The translations under genes and the position numbers were made by a program. A stretch of DNA of 64,000 nt, from NCBI GenBank assembly GCA_937864115.1, contig CALMII010000039.1, positions 62,001-126,000 on the forward strand, given 5' to 3'. Of the stretch, positions 34,593 through 43,964 are shown in pieces (the stretch's first letter is position 1; the number at the start of each line of letters is the position of its first letter). The notes beneath the pieces are model-generated. The model was not told where the DNA came from and searched no databases. It saw only the letters and a list, made by a program, of their open reading frames with translations. The stretch comes from an uncultured Steroidobacter sp. (GTDB lineage: Bacteria; Pseudomonadota; Gammaproteobacteria; Steroidobacterales; Steroidobacteraceae).

Positions 34593-35933
34593 ATGGTGAC
34601 GCAAAGTCCCGGCACGGCTGACCCCGACGCATTGCTGTCGCGCGATCTGGGCGTCCGACAGTTCGCCGCCAATATTTTCAATTACACGGTCGGCAGCGGC
34701 ATCTTCCTGTTGCCCGCGACGGCGGTGATCGCGCTGGGAACCGCGGCACCGCTGGCCTATGTCGCGTGTGCCGTGGTGATTGGCCTGGTCGTGCTGTGTT
34801 TCGCCGAGAACGGCAGTCGGGTTGCTGCAACCGGCGGGGCTTATGCCTATGTCGAAACGGCGCTGGGTCCCCTGTTCGGCTTCGTCGCCGGATGTCTCGT
34901 GTTCACCACCGGACTGTTCGCGGCCTCCGGCATCCTGAACGGATTCGTGCACTCCCTGTTTGCCCTGTTCAACGTTGCCGCGCCGGTCTGGGCGGCGAAG
35001 GGGCTGATCCTGCTGCTGGTCGCGACACTCGTGGCCATCAACATGCGCGGCGTGCGCAACGGTGCGCGCGTCCTCGAAGCCATCACGCTGTTCAAGCTGC
35101 TGCCGCTGTTGCTGTTCGTCCTGATCGGCGCGTTCTTCGTGAAGCCGGCGAATCTGGCGTGGACGAACGTGCCGGACATCAGCACCGTGCTGGGTTCGGC
35201 CGGCATCATGATCTTCGCGTTCTCCGGCATCGAAGGCGCGACCGTACCCAGCGGCGAAGTGAAGAACATCTCGCGCACGGTGCCGCTCGCCATTCTTCTG
35301 GCGCTGGGCAGCGTCACCGTGCTGTATCTGGCGATCCAGTTCGTTGCGCTGGGCATCATGGGCACCGATCTGGCCGGTACCGGCCGCACACCGCTGGCCG
35401 CCGCTGCGGGCGTCGCGCTGGGTCCGCTCGCACGCACCCTCATGATCGCGGCTGCAGTGGTCTCGATGTTCGGCTATCTGACGGCCAACATGCTGTCCGA
35501 ACCGCGCGGATTGTTTGCCATGAGCCGCGACGGCTTCCTGCCGAGGACGCTGACGCAGGTCCATCCGCTGTTCAGGACGCCCAACACGGCCATCGCCATC
35601 TACGGAATCATGGTTGCCGCCATCGCGGTGCTGGGCACGTTCGAATGGCTGACGCGGTTCTCCAACCTGGCCGCGCTGTCGCTTTACTTTCTGTGCGCGG
35701 TGTCGACGCTGCAGTTGCGTCGGCTCGATGTGCGCAGCGACGGCGATCCCTTCGTCATTCCCGGCGGACCCTTGGTGCCGGTACTTGCCTGCATCGCCGT
35801 CGTGTGGCTTGCCTTCGAAACGGTGCGCAATGAGTCCGAAGGCGGCATCACGCAGCTCTATGCAATGCTGGTGACGCTGGCCATCATTTTCGCGCTGTAC
35901 CTTCTGCGAGCCTGGCGACACGCGCGCGGCTGA
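34593..35933 (+). CDS. APC-family amino acid/polyamine permease
   Basis: The 446-residue membrane protein has about twelve helices. It has the conserved first-helix break GSGIFLLPATAV, the helix-6 motif FAFSGIEGATVPSGEVKN, and FGYLTANMLSEPRGLFAMSRDG, as in amino acid permeases of the APC superfamily. The ATG at 34593 (GAGGG upstream) is preferred to the in-frame ATG at 34551, whose extra residues are hydrophilic and atypical. The substrate is unknown. The two-gene ABC unit follows after two bases. Confidence 0.88.
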   Translation: MVTQSPGTADPDALLSRDLGVRQFAANIFNYTVGSGIFLLPATAVIALGTAAPLAYVACAVVIGLVVLCFAENGSRVAATGGAYAYVETALGPLFGFVAGCLVFTTGLFAASGILNGFVHSLFALFNVAAPVWAAKGLILLLVATLVAINMRGVRNGARVLEAITLFKLLPLLLFVLIGAFFVKPANLAWTNVPDISTVLGSAGIMIFAFSGIEGATVPSGEVKNISRTVPLAILLALGSVTVLYLAIQFVALGIMGTDLAGTGRTPLAAAAGVALGPLARTLMIAAAVVSMFGYLTANMLSEPRGLFAMSRDGFLPRTLTQVHPLFRTPNTAIAIYGIMVAAIAVLGTFEWLTRFSNLAALSLYFLCAVSTLQLRRLDVRSDGDPFVIPGGPLVPVLACIAVVWLAFETVRNESEGGITQLYAMLVTLAIIFALYLLRAWRHARG

Positions 35934-35935
35934 CC

Positions 35936-37048
35936 ATGAGCGCGCGGCATCCCTTGTTTCGTGCGCGCGCTCTGGAGCTGCGTAGTGCATGGCGTCGGCG
36001 CGGTCCGACCGCGGTTGTTGCCATGGTAGGCGTCGTGGCTGCTGCAGTTGTTGCGCTGATGCTCGTCGCGCCTCGATTGCGCGAGCCGGCACTCCGGATC
36101 AATGCGCTGCTCGATGGATACGCACTGGTGCTGATGGCACTGGCCGCAATTCACGCCGTTCTGCTCGTGTCGCGGCGCAAGCGACAGGAGCAGGAAGCGT
36201 CTCGAATGTCCTGGCTGGTCGCGGCGCCGATCGATCCATCGGCGCGCCGCCGATGGATCGTCCTGAACGTATTGCTCGCCGCTTCGCGGCATTTCGCGAT
36301 CGTCCTTGCGGTGCTTGGAGTGCTGACGCTGCTGAGCGGCAGCTTTGCCGCGATTCCGGCAGGGCTGATCGCGGCAGGCTTCTGCGTCGGCGCGCTCGTC
36401 GGGTGGTGTCTGCCGCCGCGCGACTATTTCCAGCACGAAGAATCGCGCTACTCACGCAAGCTGCGATCACAAGGATCGATCCGGCCGTCGGATCGTGCCT
36501 TGTCGCACTGGCCTATTGCCCAGGCGTTCGCCCGGCATCGGCCGGAGAACTCGCGATACATACTCCTGGCCGCCCTGTGCGCGGTCCAGGGTGGATCGTC
36601 GATGCTCGTCGGCCTGTCGGTGGTCGTCACCTGGTTGCTGGCGACCTATCTCGTCATTCTGTTGCAGGCGACGTTGCGCGTCGGACGCGACGCGGCGGCG
36701 TGGCTGCAGTCGACGCCGCTCGGCTTCGTGCAATTCGCCTGGCCGCTCGCGCGTCGTTCGTTCGCGCATCAGGCGATCGGATCGCTGGTCATGTCGGGTA
36801 TCGGGCTGGGGCAGGGCGCGCCGCCGGAAATGACGGGCCAGCTGTTGTTGCTGTGGCTGACGCTCGTCGCCAGCGTCACGACGATCAGTCTGGCCGACAG
36901 TTACCGCCAGCAATCTTCGCACTTGAAACTTTGGTTGACGGCAGCCGGCATCGCGGCGGTCGAATGGCGTCAGCAGGGATGGGGCGTGTTGCTGGCATTG
37001 CTCGCCGCGATCTGGCATGTCCGGATCGCAATGCAGGAGAAGACATGA
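35936..37048 (+). CDS. Polytopic membrane protein, ABC-transporter partner
   Basis: The 370-residue protein has about eight hydrophobic segments grouped at 23-45, 58-80, 108-150, 205-245 and 270-365. I recognise no family, but it overlaps the next ABC ATPase gene by four bases (ATGA), so it is most likely the permease of an exporter of the ABC-2-like kind. The loop RRKRQEQEASRMSWLVAAPIDP recalls the cytosolic part of such permeases, where the chain re-enters the membrane after a conserved PI-D segment. The substrate is unknown. Confidence 0.7.
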   Translation: MSARHPLFRARALELRSAWRRRGPTAVVAMVGVVAAAVVALMLVAPRLREPALRINALLDGYALVLMALAAIHAVLLVSRRKRQEQEASRMSWLVAAPIDPSARRRWIVLNVLLAASRHFAIVLAVLGVLTLLSGSFAAIPAGLIAAGFCVGALVGWCLPPRDYFQHEESRYSRKLRSQGSIRPSDRALSHWPIAQAFARHRPENSRYILLAALCAVQGGSSMLVGLSVVVTWLLATYLVILLQATLRVGRDAAAWLQSTPLGFVQFAWPLARRSFAHQAIGSLVMSGIGLGQGAPPEMTGQLLLLWLTLVASVTTISLADSYRQQSSHLKLWLTAAGIAAVEWRQQGWGVLLALLAAIWHVRIAMQEKT

Positions 37049-37785
37049 GCGCCGTACTCAGCCTGCAAGCGCTGCGCGCCCGCTACAGTCGTCGCGAAGT
37101 GTTGCGCGGCGTTTCCCTGCAGATCGACGCAGGCGAATGGTTCTGCCTGCTTGGCCCGAACGGCGCAGGCAAGAGCACGTTGCTTCACTGCATCGGTGGA
37201 CGCGTCCAGCCGGCGTCGGGCGAAGTGATCATCGACGGCCAGGCCTTGTCGACCCAGTCGATCGCAGCCCGGCAGATCCTGGGATTCGCCGTATCGCCCG
37301 AACAGTTGCCGGGGTTGCTCACGGGCCGTCAGTGCCTGGAGGTATTTGCGCAGACGAAAGGGCTGGCGCAGATCGACGAGCCGGTACTCGAACTCGCACG
37401 CCAGTTTGGTTTCATGCAGTTCATCGACGAGTGCGTCGATACCTATTCGCTGGGGACGCGCCAGAAGCTGTGCGTCCTGCTGGCGCTGCTCGGCGAGCCG
37501 CGGCTGATCGTGCTCGATGAGGCTTTCAACGGACTCGATCCGGGCAGTGCGCTGCTGCTGAAGCGCCATCTGCGGCAGCGCCTGTCAGCCAGCCGCTGCG
37601 CCGTGCTGCTGGCCACGCATTCGCTCGATATCGTCGAACACTACGCCGATCGCGCTGCTCTACTGGTAGATGGCGCGATCGTTCGCGAATGGAATCGGTC
37701 GGCGCTCGATACGCTGCGGGCGCAGGGTGGTAATGCACTCGAAGAGGCGGTCGGAGGAGCGGGAGAGCCGCAAAAGACCGCATAA
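37045..37785 (+). CDS. ABC transporter ATP-binding protein
   Basis: The 246-residue product has Walker A GPNGAGKST, a degenerate signature YSLGTRQK in place of LSGGQ (typical of ABC-2-type exporters), Walker B LIVLDEAFNGLD with catalytic Glu, and H-loop ATHSL. It powers the membrane partner encoded just upstream (ATGA overlap). The last codons and the stop (PQKTA-stop) lie inside the left arm of a 25-bp perfect inverted repeat, so the natural C-terminus may have been replaced by repeat sequence. Confidence 0.92.
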   Translation: MSAVLSLQALRARYSRREVLRGVSLQIDAGEWFCLLGPNGAGKSTLLHCIGGRVQPASGEVIIDGQALSTQSIAARQILGFAVSPEQLPGLLTGRQCLEVFAQTKGLAQIDEPVLELARQFGFMQFIDECVDTYSLGTRQKLCVLLALLGEPRLIVLDEAFNGLDPGSALLLKRHLRQRLSASRCAVLLATHSLDIVEHYADRAALLVDGAIVREWNRSALDTLRAQGGNALEEAVGGAGEPQKTA

Positions 37786-37843
37786 AAGAAGCAAAGCGTC
37801 CGGACAAGAAACTTCCCCCTTCTTTTATGCGGTCTTTTGCGGC
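37767..37843. repeat. 25-bp perfect inverted repeat, likely bidirectional terminator
   Basis: The arms are 37767-37791 (begins GCCGCAAAAGACCGCATAAA) and 37819-37843 (ends GCGGTCTTTTGCGGC) with a 27-base spacer. It lies between convergent genes, and the T-rich arms would end transcription both ways. The left arm codes for the last residues of the ABC ATPase. Confidence 0.85.
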
Positions 37844-37864
37844 AATTCTCCGTTCCGAAACTCT

Positions 37865-39994
37865 CTAACCTTTGCGCCGCGCACTCATGACATTCGGCAG
37901 TCCCTGGATCCTGCCGAGCACGCGCGACAGTTCTTCCAGATCCTGCACGGTGATGCGCACATTGATGTCGGCGATGCCGTCGGCATCGTTCGTCAGGGTG
38001 TTCATGCCCTGGATGTTGATCTTCGAGTCGGCGAGTACGCCGGTGATGTCGCGCACCAGGCCGCGGCGGTCGAAGGCGCGCACATTGATGTCGACGGGAA
38101 AGGCACGATCGCTGCCGGTGCCCCATTCGACGGGGATCAATCGCTCGGGATGCGACTGCGCCAGTCGCTTCAGGGCCGCGCAATCCTGGCGATGGATGCT
38201 GACGCCGCGACCGAGCGTGATGTAGCCGGTGATGGGTTCGGGCGGCACCGGGCCGCAGCAACGCGGGAAATGCGACAGCAGATCGCCGACGCCCTGGATG
38301 GTGATGCCTTCCGGTGCTTTCGTGGCGACGGCCGGGCGGCGCGGTACGGGTGAAGGCAGTTCCTGCGGGCGAGCCATTCGCAGAATCGCGCCGGTGATCT
38401 GAGCGGCCGTGATGTCGCCTTCGCCGATCGCCAGGTACAGCGCCTCGGCGGTGTCGAAGCGCAGTTCCTTCAGCAGTTCCGGCAGCGACACGGTGTGGAT
38501 CGCGAGCCGCTGCAGTTCGCGTTCGAGAATCTGTCGTCCCTGCTGCCGGTTCTGCTCCTCGTCGAGCTTGCGGAAGTAGGAACGCACCTTGCTGCGGTTG
38601 CGCTGCGAGACCAGATAGCCCAGTGACGGCACCAGCCAGTCGCGGCTGGGATTCGCCTGTTTGCCGGTGATGATCTCCACCTGGTCGCCGTTTGCCAGGG
38701 CCTGGTTGAGCGGCACCATCCGGCCGTTGACTTTGGCGCCGCGGCAGCGATGACCGAGATCCGTGTGCACGTGATAGGCGAAGTCGAGCGGCGTGGCGCC
38801 GCGCGGCAGTTCGATGACTTCACCGCGCGGCGAGAGGGCATAGACGCGATCCTCGAACACTTCCGAGCGCACACGCTCGAGGAAGTCGTTGCTGGATTCC
38901 TGCGCGTCGCGATCGGCCGGTTCGAGAATCTGGCGCAGCCAGACGATCTTCTGTTCGTAGGCCGGATTGCGCTTGCCGCCTTCCTTGTAACGCCAGTGCG
39001 CGGCCACGCCCAGTTCGGCGTGCTCGTGCATTTCGCGCGTGCGGATCTGGATCTCCACCGGCAGCTTGCCGGGGCCGATCACCGCCGTGTGCAGCGAGCG
39101 ATAGAGGTTGTCCTTCGGGGTGGCGATGTAGTCGTCGAACTCGCCGGGAATGTACGGCCACAGGCTGTGCACGATGCCGAGCGTCGCATAGCAATCCGCG
39201 ACCGTGTTCACCAGCACGCGCACGGCGCGGATGTCGTACAGCTGATCGAACGACAGGCCCTTGCGCTGCATCTTGCGCCAGATGCTGTAGAGGTGTTTCG
39301 GCCGGCCAGCGACATCGTGCTCGATATGAGCGCGCTTCAGTTCCGTGCTGATCTGCGCGATCACTTCGTCTATGTAGCGTTCGCGATCGGTCCGCTTGGC
39401 CGCCAGCCAGCCGGCGACGAGTTTGTAGTTCTCGGGCTCGAGATGGCGGAAGCTCAGGTCTTCCAGTTCCCACTTGATCTGCCAGACGCCGAGACGATTC
39501 GCCAGCGGCGCGTAAACGTCGCGCGTTTCGCGGGCAATCCGTTCGCGCTCCGATTGCGGCGCGTCCTTGCTGTCGCGAAGCAGGACCAGTTGCGCGGCGA
39601 GCTTGATCAGCACCAGGCGCGGATCGGTCACGATCGCGAGCAGCATCTTGCGCAGGGCCTCGGCCTGCGCGGCCGTCAGCGAAGCATCGGTCTGGCCGGC
39701 CAGGCCGAGCGAGCCGACGCGAACCAGTTCGGTCGCGATGCGGGTCGCGGTCTCACCGAAGACTGGCGAAGCCGCGTCTTCTCCGACGAGGCCGGCTTCG
39801 AGCAGGGGCAGCAGCGCGGCGCCCTTGCGGATGTCCTCGTCATCCGTCAATCCGCTGACGACTTCGACGATTTCCAGTGCGCGCCGACTCGCTGCCTTGC
39901 CCGCATCGGTCGACGCGATGCGCTGCAGATAGTCCTGCACGCCTTGCGGCGGCTGAGAGGAAGCGACGGTCGGTTTAGGCTCGGCAGGCTGCAT
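37865..39994 (-). CDS. relA: GTP pyrophosphokinase, monofunctional RelA
   Basis: This is a ribosome-associated (p)ppGpp synthetase of the stringent response. It has 709 residues. The N-terminal HD domain is degenerate (no HD dyad at LRKMLLAIVTDPRLVLIKLA), so there is no hydrolase activity. The synthetase domain has RPKHLYSIWRKMQRK, the EFDD acidic motif diagnostic of RelA (bifunctional SpoT/Rel have RxKD), and YIATPKDNLYRSLHTAV. TGS (VYALSPRGEVIELPRGATPL), helical and zinc-finger/ACT domains follow. A separate SpoT must be encoded elsewhere. It ends in convergence with the ABC gene. Confidence 0.97.
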   Translation of the reverse strand: MQPAEPKPTVASSQPPQGVQDYLQRIASTDAGKAASRRALEIVEVVSGLTDDEDIRKGAALLPLLEAGLVGEDAASPVFGETATRIATELVRVGSLGLAGQTDASLTAAQAEALRKMLLAIVTDPRLVLIKLAAQLVLLRDSKDAPQSERERIARETRDVYAPLANRLGVWQIKWELEDLSFRHLEPENYKLVAGWLAAKRTDRERYIDEVIAQISTELKRAHIEHDVAGRPKHLYSIWRKMQRKGLSFDQLYDIRAVRVLVNTVADCYATLGIVHSLWPYIPGEFDDYIATPKDNLYRSLHTAVIGPGKLPVEIQIRTREMHEHAELGVAAHWRYKEGGKRNPAYEQKIVWLRQILEPADRDAQESSNDFLERVRSEVFEDRVYALSPRGEVIELPRGATPLDFAYHVHTDLGHRCRGAKVNGRMVPLNQALANGDQVEIITGKQANPSRDWLVPSLGYLVSQRNRSKVRSYFRKLDEEQNRQQGRQILERELQRLAIHTVSLPELLKELRFDTAEALYLAIGEGDITAAQITGAILRMARPQELPSPVPRRPAVATKAPEGITIQGVGDLLSHFPRCCGPVPPEPITGYITLGRGVSIHRQDCAALKRLAQSHPERLIPVEWGTGSDRAFPVDINVRAFDRRGLVRDITGVLADSKINIQGMNTLTNDADGIADINVRITVQDLEELSRVLGRIQGLPNVMSARRKG

Positions 39995-40201
39995 TGCAAT
40001 CGTCAGGGATTCGGACTTTGCCGTATCATAGCGGCTTCAAAACCGACGGTTGGGAGCGAGAAATCCTTGCGCAGGGTCAGGCGACCGCGAAGTCTTGCCG
40101 AACTGGGTCTCGCCGAACCCGATATCAATGGCCATGTCGCCGTGCCGCGGCCGGCCGAGCCGTCCATTTCCCGTGTGAACGATCGGGAGCTGTCGGCACA
40201 G

Positions 40202-40693
40202 GTGCGCATTCTCGGTCTGGATCCCGGATCGTTGCGTACGGGTTATGCCGTGGTCGAATCGACGGCCGGGCGAGTGACCCACGTGATCAGCGGCACGATC
40301 CGCACCGAAGGCACCTCGCTTGCAGAACGCCTGCAGGAAATCTTCGTTGCGGTCGAGCGCCTGACCCGGGATTTCCATCCGGATGAAGTGGCCATCGAAG
40401 GCGTGTTCATGCACCGCAATGCCGACAGCGCATTGAAGCTGGGGCAGGCGCGAGGCGCCGCACTCAGTGCCACGTTTGCGGCCCGTCCGCGTGTCTTCGA
40501 ATACGCTCCGCGCGCGGTCAAACTGGCCGTCGTCGGCACGGGCTCGGCGCAGAAGGATCAGGTTCAGCTGATGGTGAAACGTCTGCTCAATATTTCAGGC
40601 CCGCTGGGGGCGGATGCCGCCGACGCCCTGGCGATCGCGCTGTGTCACGCCCATTCGCGCCGGATGCACGGCATGCTGGGCCGCGCCCGATGA
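40202..40693 (+). CDS. ruvC: Holliday junction resolvase RuvC
   Basis: RuvC cuts four-way junctions held by RuvAB. All four acidic catalytic residues are visible: Asp in GLDPGS, Glu in VAIEGVF, and the pair in GADAADALA. No ATG is available. The GTG at 40202 puts the first strand (RILGLDPGS) exactly where E. coli RuvC begins and has GGGAG about 13 bases upstream. GTG at 40175 would add nine residues. The frame is open far upstream but only as a shadow of relA. It overlaps ruvA by four bases. The usual yebC neighbour is missing; relA lies upstream instead. Confidence 0.93.
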   Translation: MRILGLDPGSLRTGYAVVESTAGRVTHVISGTIRTEGTSLAERLQEIFVAVERLTRDFHPDEVAIEGVFMHRNADSALKLGQARGAALSATFAARPRVFEYAPRAVKLAVVGTGSAQKDQVQLMVKRLLNISGPLGADAADALAIALCHAHSRRMHGMLGRAR

Positions 40694-41298
40694 TCGGATT
40701 CCTCAGAGGCCGGCTGGCGGCCAAGCATCCGCCGCAGTTGCTCGTCGATGTCGGCGGCGTCGGTTACGAAGTCGAAGCGCCCATGTCGACGTTCTATGTC
40801 CTGCCGGCCATCGGTGCGGACGTCAACTTGTTCACGCACCTGGTGGTACGCGAGGACGCGCATGTCCTGTTCGGTTTCGGCAGTGAGCGCGAGCGCCGGC
40901 TGTTCCGCGAACTGATCAAGGTATCGAACGTCGGTCCGAAGCTGGCGCTGGCGCTGCTGTCGGGGATGAGCGTCGAGAACTTCCTCGCCTGCATCGAGGC
41001 GCAGGATGCCGACATGCTGGTGAAGATTCCCGGCGTCGGCCGCAAGACCGCCGAGCGCCTGCTCATCGAGATGAAGGATCGCATCAAGAATCTCACCGGT
41101 TTTGCGGCCGTGCTGCCGGTTGCCGAGGGCGGCACGGTGAACTCCGGCAGCGGGGCTCAGTCTGAAGCGTTCAGTGCATTGGTCGCGCTCGGGTACAAGC
41201 CTGCCGAGGTGACGCGGTTGCTGAAATCCGTGGATCCGGCGGCGAAGACGACGGAAGAGCTGATCCGCGGCGCCCTGCAGGCCGCCGCTGCCCAATAA
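40690..41298 (+). CDS. ruvA: Holliday junction DNA helicase subunit RuvA
   Basis: RuvA binds the junction and loads RuvB. The 202-residue product has an N-terminal OB fold (MIGFLRGRLAAKHPPQLLVD), two helix-hairpin-helix motifs (LIKVSNVGPKLALALLSG, MLVKIPGVGRKTAERLLIEM) and the C-terminal RuvB-binding domain (SEAFSALVALGYKPAEVTRL). ATGA overlaps the ruvC stop. It is followed by ruvB after 12 bases. Confidence 0.98.
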   Translation: MIGFLRGRLAAKHPPQLLVDVGGVGYEVEAPMSTFYVLPAIGADVNLFTHLVVREDAHVLFGFGSERERRLFRELIKVSNVGPKLALALLSGMSVENFLACIEAQDADMLVKIPGVGRKTAERLLIEMKDRIKNLTGFAAVLPVAEGGTVNSGSGAQSEAFSALVALGYKPAEVTRLLKSVDPAAKTTEELIRGALQAAAAQ

Positions 41299-41310
41299 AT
41301 CGAGAGCCGC

Positions 41311-42348
41311 ATGGCCATGATGGATCCGGATCGAATCGTCTCGGCGAAAGTGCAGGGTGAAGAAGAAGCCCTGGACCGGGCCGTGCGTCCGAAGCGGCTG
41401 GCGGACTATGTCGGCCAGACCAGCGTCAAGACCCAGATGGAGATCTTCATCGAGGCGGCGCGCAAGCGTCGCGAAGCCCTCGATCACGTGCTCATCTTCG
41501 GCCCGCCGGGACTGGGCAAGACCACGCTGGCCAACATCATCGCCAACGAGCTCGGCGTGAATCTCAAGCAGACGTCGGGCCCGGTGATCGAGCGGCCGGG
41601 CGATCTCGCCGCGCTGCTGACCAATCTGCAACCCAACGACGTGCTGTTCGTCGACGAGATTCATCGCCTGAGTCCGGTCGTCGAGGAAATCCTGTATCCC
41701 GCGATGGAGGATTTCCAGCTCGACATCATGATCGGCGAAGGTCCGGGTGCGCGCTCGATCAAGCTCGATCTGCAGCCTTTCACTCTGGTGGGGGCCACGA
41801 CGCGCGCGGGCCTGCTGACGTCGCCGTTGCGCGACCGTTTCGGCATCGTGCAGCGCCTGGAGTTCTACGATCAGGCGGAACTGCAACGGATCGTCGAGCG
41901 CTCGGCGTCGATCATCGGCGTGCAGGCCGATGCCGGCGGCGCCATGCGGATCGCCCAGCGCTCGCGCGGAACCCCGCGCATCGCCAATCGATTGTTACGC
42001 CGGGTTCGCGACTACGCGGAGGTCAGGGCCAATGGCCGGGTGACGGACGAAGTGGCGCAGGCGGCGCTGGATCTGCTCGATGTCGACCCGCAGGGATTCG
42101 ATGTCATGGATCGCAAGCTGCTGCTGACCATCATCGAGAAGTTCGACGGCGGGCCGGTGGGGGTAGAGAGCCTCGCCGCGGCGCTGGGCGAGGAACGTGG
42201 CACCATCGAAGACGTGATCGAGCCCTTCCTGATCCAGCAGGGCTTCATGATGCGTACGGCGCGCGGTCGCGTGGCGACCCGCAATGCCTATCTGCATTTC
42301 GGTCTGAAGGCGCCCGATCGCGGCGGCACGACGGGGGACCTGTTTTGA
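41311..42348 (+). CDS. ruvB: Holliday junction helicase motor RuvB
   Basis: RuvB is the hexameric AAA+ branch-migration motor. The 345-residue product has Walker A GPPGLGKTT, Walker B DVLFVDEIHRLSPVVEE, sensor 1 VGATTRAG, the arginine finger in TSPLRDRFG, and the C-terminal winged helix (GGPVGVESLAAALGEERGTIEDVIEPFLIQ, seen in part). The start MAMMDPDRIVSAKVQGEEEA is typical. It ends overlapping ybgC, which links the ruv and tol units translationally. Confidence 0.98.
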   Translation: MAMMDPDRIVSAKVQGEEEALDRAVRPKRLADYVGQTSVKTQMEIFIEAARKRREALDHVLIFGPPGLGKTTLANIIANELGVNLKQTSGPVIERPGDLAALLTNLQPNDVLFVDEIHRLSPVVEEILYPAMEDFQLDIMIGEGPGARSIKLDLQPFTLVGATTRAGLLTSPLRDRFGIVQRLEFYDQAELQRIVERSASIIGVQADAGGAMRIAQRSRGTPRIANRLLRRVRDYAEVRANGRVTDEVAQAALDLLDVDPQGFDVMDRKLLLTIIEKFDGGPVGVESLAAALGEERGTIEDVIEPFLIQQGFMMRTARGRVATRNAYLHFGLKAPDRGGTTGDLF

Positions 42349-42803
42349 CGGACGGCGCGGCGGTGTTCGCAAACTCATTTTCCTGGCCGGTGCGGGTGTA
42401 CTGGGAAGACACCGACGCCGGCGGCATCGTCTACTACGCGAACTACCTGAAGTTCATGGAGCGTGCGCGGTCGGAATGGCTGCGGGCTCTGGGCATCGAA
42501 CAGGGGCCGCTGCAACGCGATCACGGCCTGATGTTCGTCGTCGTCGATGTGCAATCGCGCTTCCTGCGGCCGGCGCGCTACGGCGATCTGCTGCAGGTGA
42601 CCTGCGAGATCGAGAAATGGACGCGCACCAGCCTGACGTTCAGGCAGGAAGTCTGTCGCGCCGGCGAGAGCAACGACCGCGAACTGCTGGTCAGCGGGTC
42701 GGTTCGCGTCGCCTGCCTGGATTCCGCCAGAATGCGCCCGCGGGCGCTGCCGGATGCGCTGATAAAGCAAATGAGAGTGTCGGGAGAATCTGATGCCGAA
42801 TGA
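42345..42803 (+). CDS. ybgC: Tol-Pal-associated acyl-CoA thioesterase
   Basis: The hot-dog-fold 4-hydroxybenzoyl-CoA thioesterase-like protein has 152 residues. The active-site motif is VYWEDTDAGGIVYYANYLKF, with the nucleophilic/general-base Asp in DTDAGG. It is always found at the head of tol-pal, and its physiological acyl substrate (acyl-ACP or acyl-CoA) is unsettled. The start is a TTG whose last two bases overlap the ruvB TGA; GGGGGA lies six bases upstream, which supports it. It overlaps tolQ by 11 bases. Confidence 0.94.
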   Translation: MTDGAAVFANSFSWPVRVYWEDTDAGGIVYYANYLKFMERARSEWLRALGIEQGPLQRDHGLMFVVVDVQSRFLRPARYGDLLQVTCEIEKWTRTSLTFRQEVCRAGESNDRELLVSGSVRVACLDSARMRPRALPDALIKQMRVSGESDAE

Positions 42804-43500
42804 CATGTCGCCATTACAGCTCGTACTGCACGCCAGCGTGATCGTGCAGATCGTGATGGCATTGCTGCTGATCGCCTCGGTGGTGTCCTGGTCCATCATG
42901 CTGCGCAAACGTGCGGAACTGAAACGCGCGCGCGGCGATGCGGATCGCTTCGAAGAACTGTTCTGGTCGGGCGGCGATCTGTCGGCGATGTTCAAGTCCA
43001 TCGATCAGAGCCGTCGCGTCACCAAGGGCATGGAAAGCATTTTCGAATCCGGCTTCCGCGAGTTCTCGCGCCTGCGCCAGCAGGGCGGAGTCGTCGGTGC
43101 GGCGCTGATCGAGGGCGCGCGCCGCGGCATGAAGGTCGCGCTGCTGAAGGAAAGCGACCGCCTGGAGCAGGGTCTGGCGATGCTCGCGACCATCGGTTCC
43201 ACCAGTCCGTATGTCGGCCTGTTCGGTACGGTGTGGGGCATCATGAGCGCGTTCCACGGTCTCGGTAACGTGCAGCAGGCGACGCTCGCCATGGTCGCGC
43301 CCGGCATTGCCGAGGCGCTGATTGCCACGGCCATGGGCCTGTTCGCCGCGATTCCGGCGGTCATTGCCTACAACCGCTACTCCGATCAGGTCGTACGCAT
43401 CGAGACGCGCTACGACACCTTCGTGGAAGAGCTGTCGTCGATCCTGCAGCGGCATGCGTCGTCCCGCTCGTCCGCCGCGACGGCGGAGGCGCACGCATGA
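42793..43500 (+). CDS. tolQ: TolQ, proton-channel subunit of Tol-Pal
   Basis: The 235-residue inner-membrane protein has three helices (about 15-38, 135-160, 170-195). It is of the ExbB/MotA type and forms the pentameric channel around TolR that drives TolA. Recognisable segments are GSTSPYVGLFGTVWGIMSAF and GIAEALIATAMGLFAAIPAV. It overlaps ybgC and tolR (ATGA). Confidence 0.97.
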   Translation: MPNDMSPLQLVLHASVIVQIVMALLLIASVVSWSIMLRKRAELKRARGDADRFEELFWSGGDLSAMFKSIDQSRRVTKGMESIFESGFREFSRLRQQGGVVGAALIEGARRGMKVALLKESDRLEQGLAMLATIGSTSPYVGLFGTVWGIMSAFHGLGNVQQATLAMVAPGIAEALIATAMGLFAAIPAVIAYNRYSDQVVRIETRYDTFVEELSSILQRHASSRSSAATAEAHA

Positions 43501-43952
43501 CCCCGGCACGCCGCGGCAAGCGTTTGATGGCGGAGATGAATGTCGTTCCGTACATCGACGTGATGCTGGTGCTGCTGATCATTTTCATGATCACCGCGCC
43601 GCTGCTGACCCAGGGCATCAAGGTCGATCTGCCCAAGGTCGCGACGGAGCCGCTGTCGCCGGACATGACCGAGCATCCCCCGCTGATCCTGGGGGTCGAC
43701 AAGAGCGGCAACTTCTATCTCAACATCGGGGGAGACGAAGAAAAATCCATCACCGAAGACGCCGTGGTGGAACGCGTCTCGGCCGTACTGCGCCGCGAGC
43801 CGAAGACGGCCGTACTGATCAAGGCGGACAAGGGCGTTCTCTACGAGCGGGTCGTCGAGGGCATGGTGCTGCTGCAGCAATCGGGCGCTGAGAAGATCGG
43901 CTTCATCACCGATCCTGCCGATGCGCGTCGTGCGCAGCAGAAGCGGAACTGA
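43497..43952 (+). CDS. tolR: TolR, proton-motive subunit of Tol-Pal
   Basis: The 151-residue product has a single N-terminal transmembrane helix carrying the functional Asp in NVVPYIDVMLVLLIIFMITAP, followed by a periplasmic domain. Relative to E. coli TolR (142 residues) the length is normal. It couples protons to TolA movement with TolQ. ATGA overlap with tolQ; tolA starts 12 bases on. Confidence 0.97.
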   Translation: MTPARRGKRLMAEMNVVPYIDVMLVLLIIFMITAPLLTQGIKVDLPKVATEPLSPDMTEHPPLILGVDKSGNFYLNIGGDEEKSITEDAVVERVSAVLRREPKTAVLIKADKGVLYERVVEGMVLLQQSGAEKIGFITDPADARRAQQKRN

Positions 43953-43964
43953 CCCCGAGCGTCC

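Noticed and set aside
38750..40201. Long in-frame extension upstream of ruvC
   Set aside because: The region is antisense to relA; RuvC homologues begin at RILGLDPGS, so the extension is a shadow.
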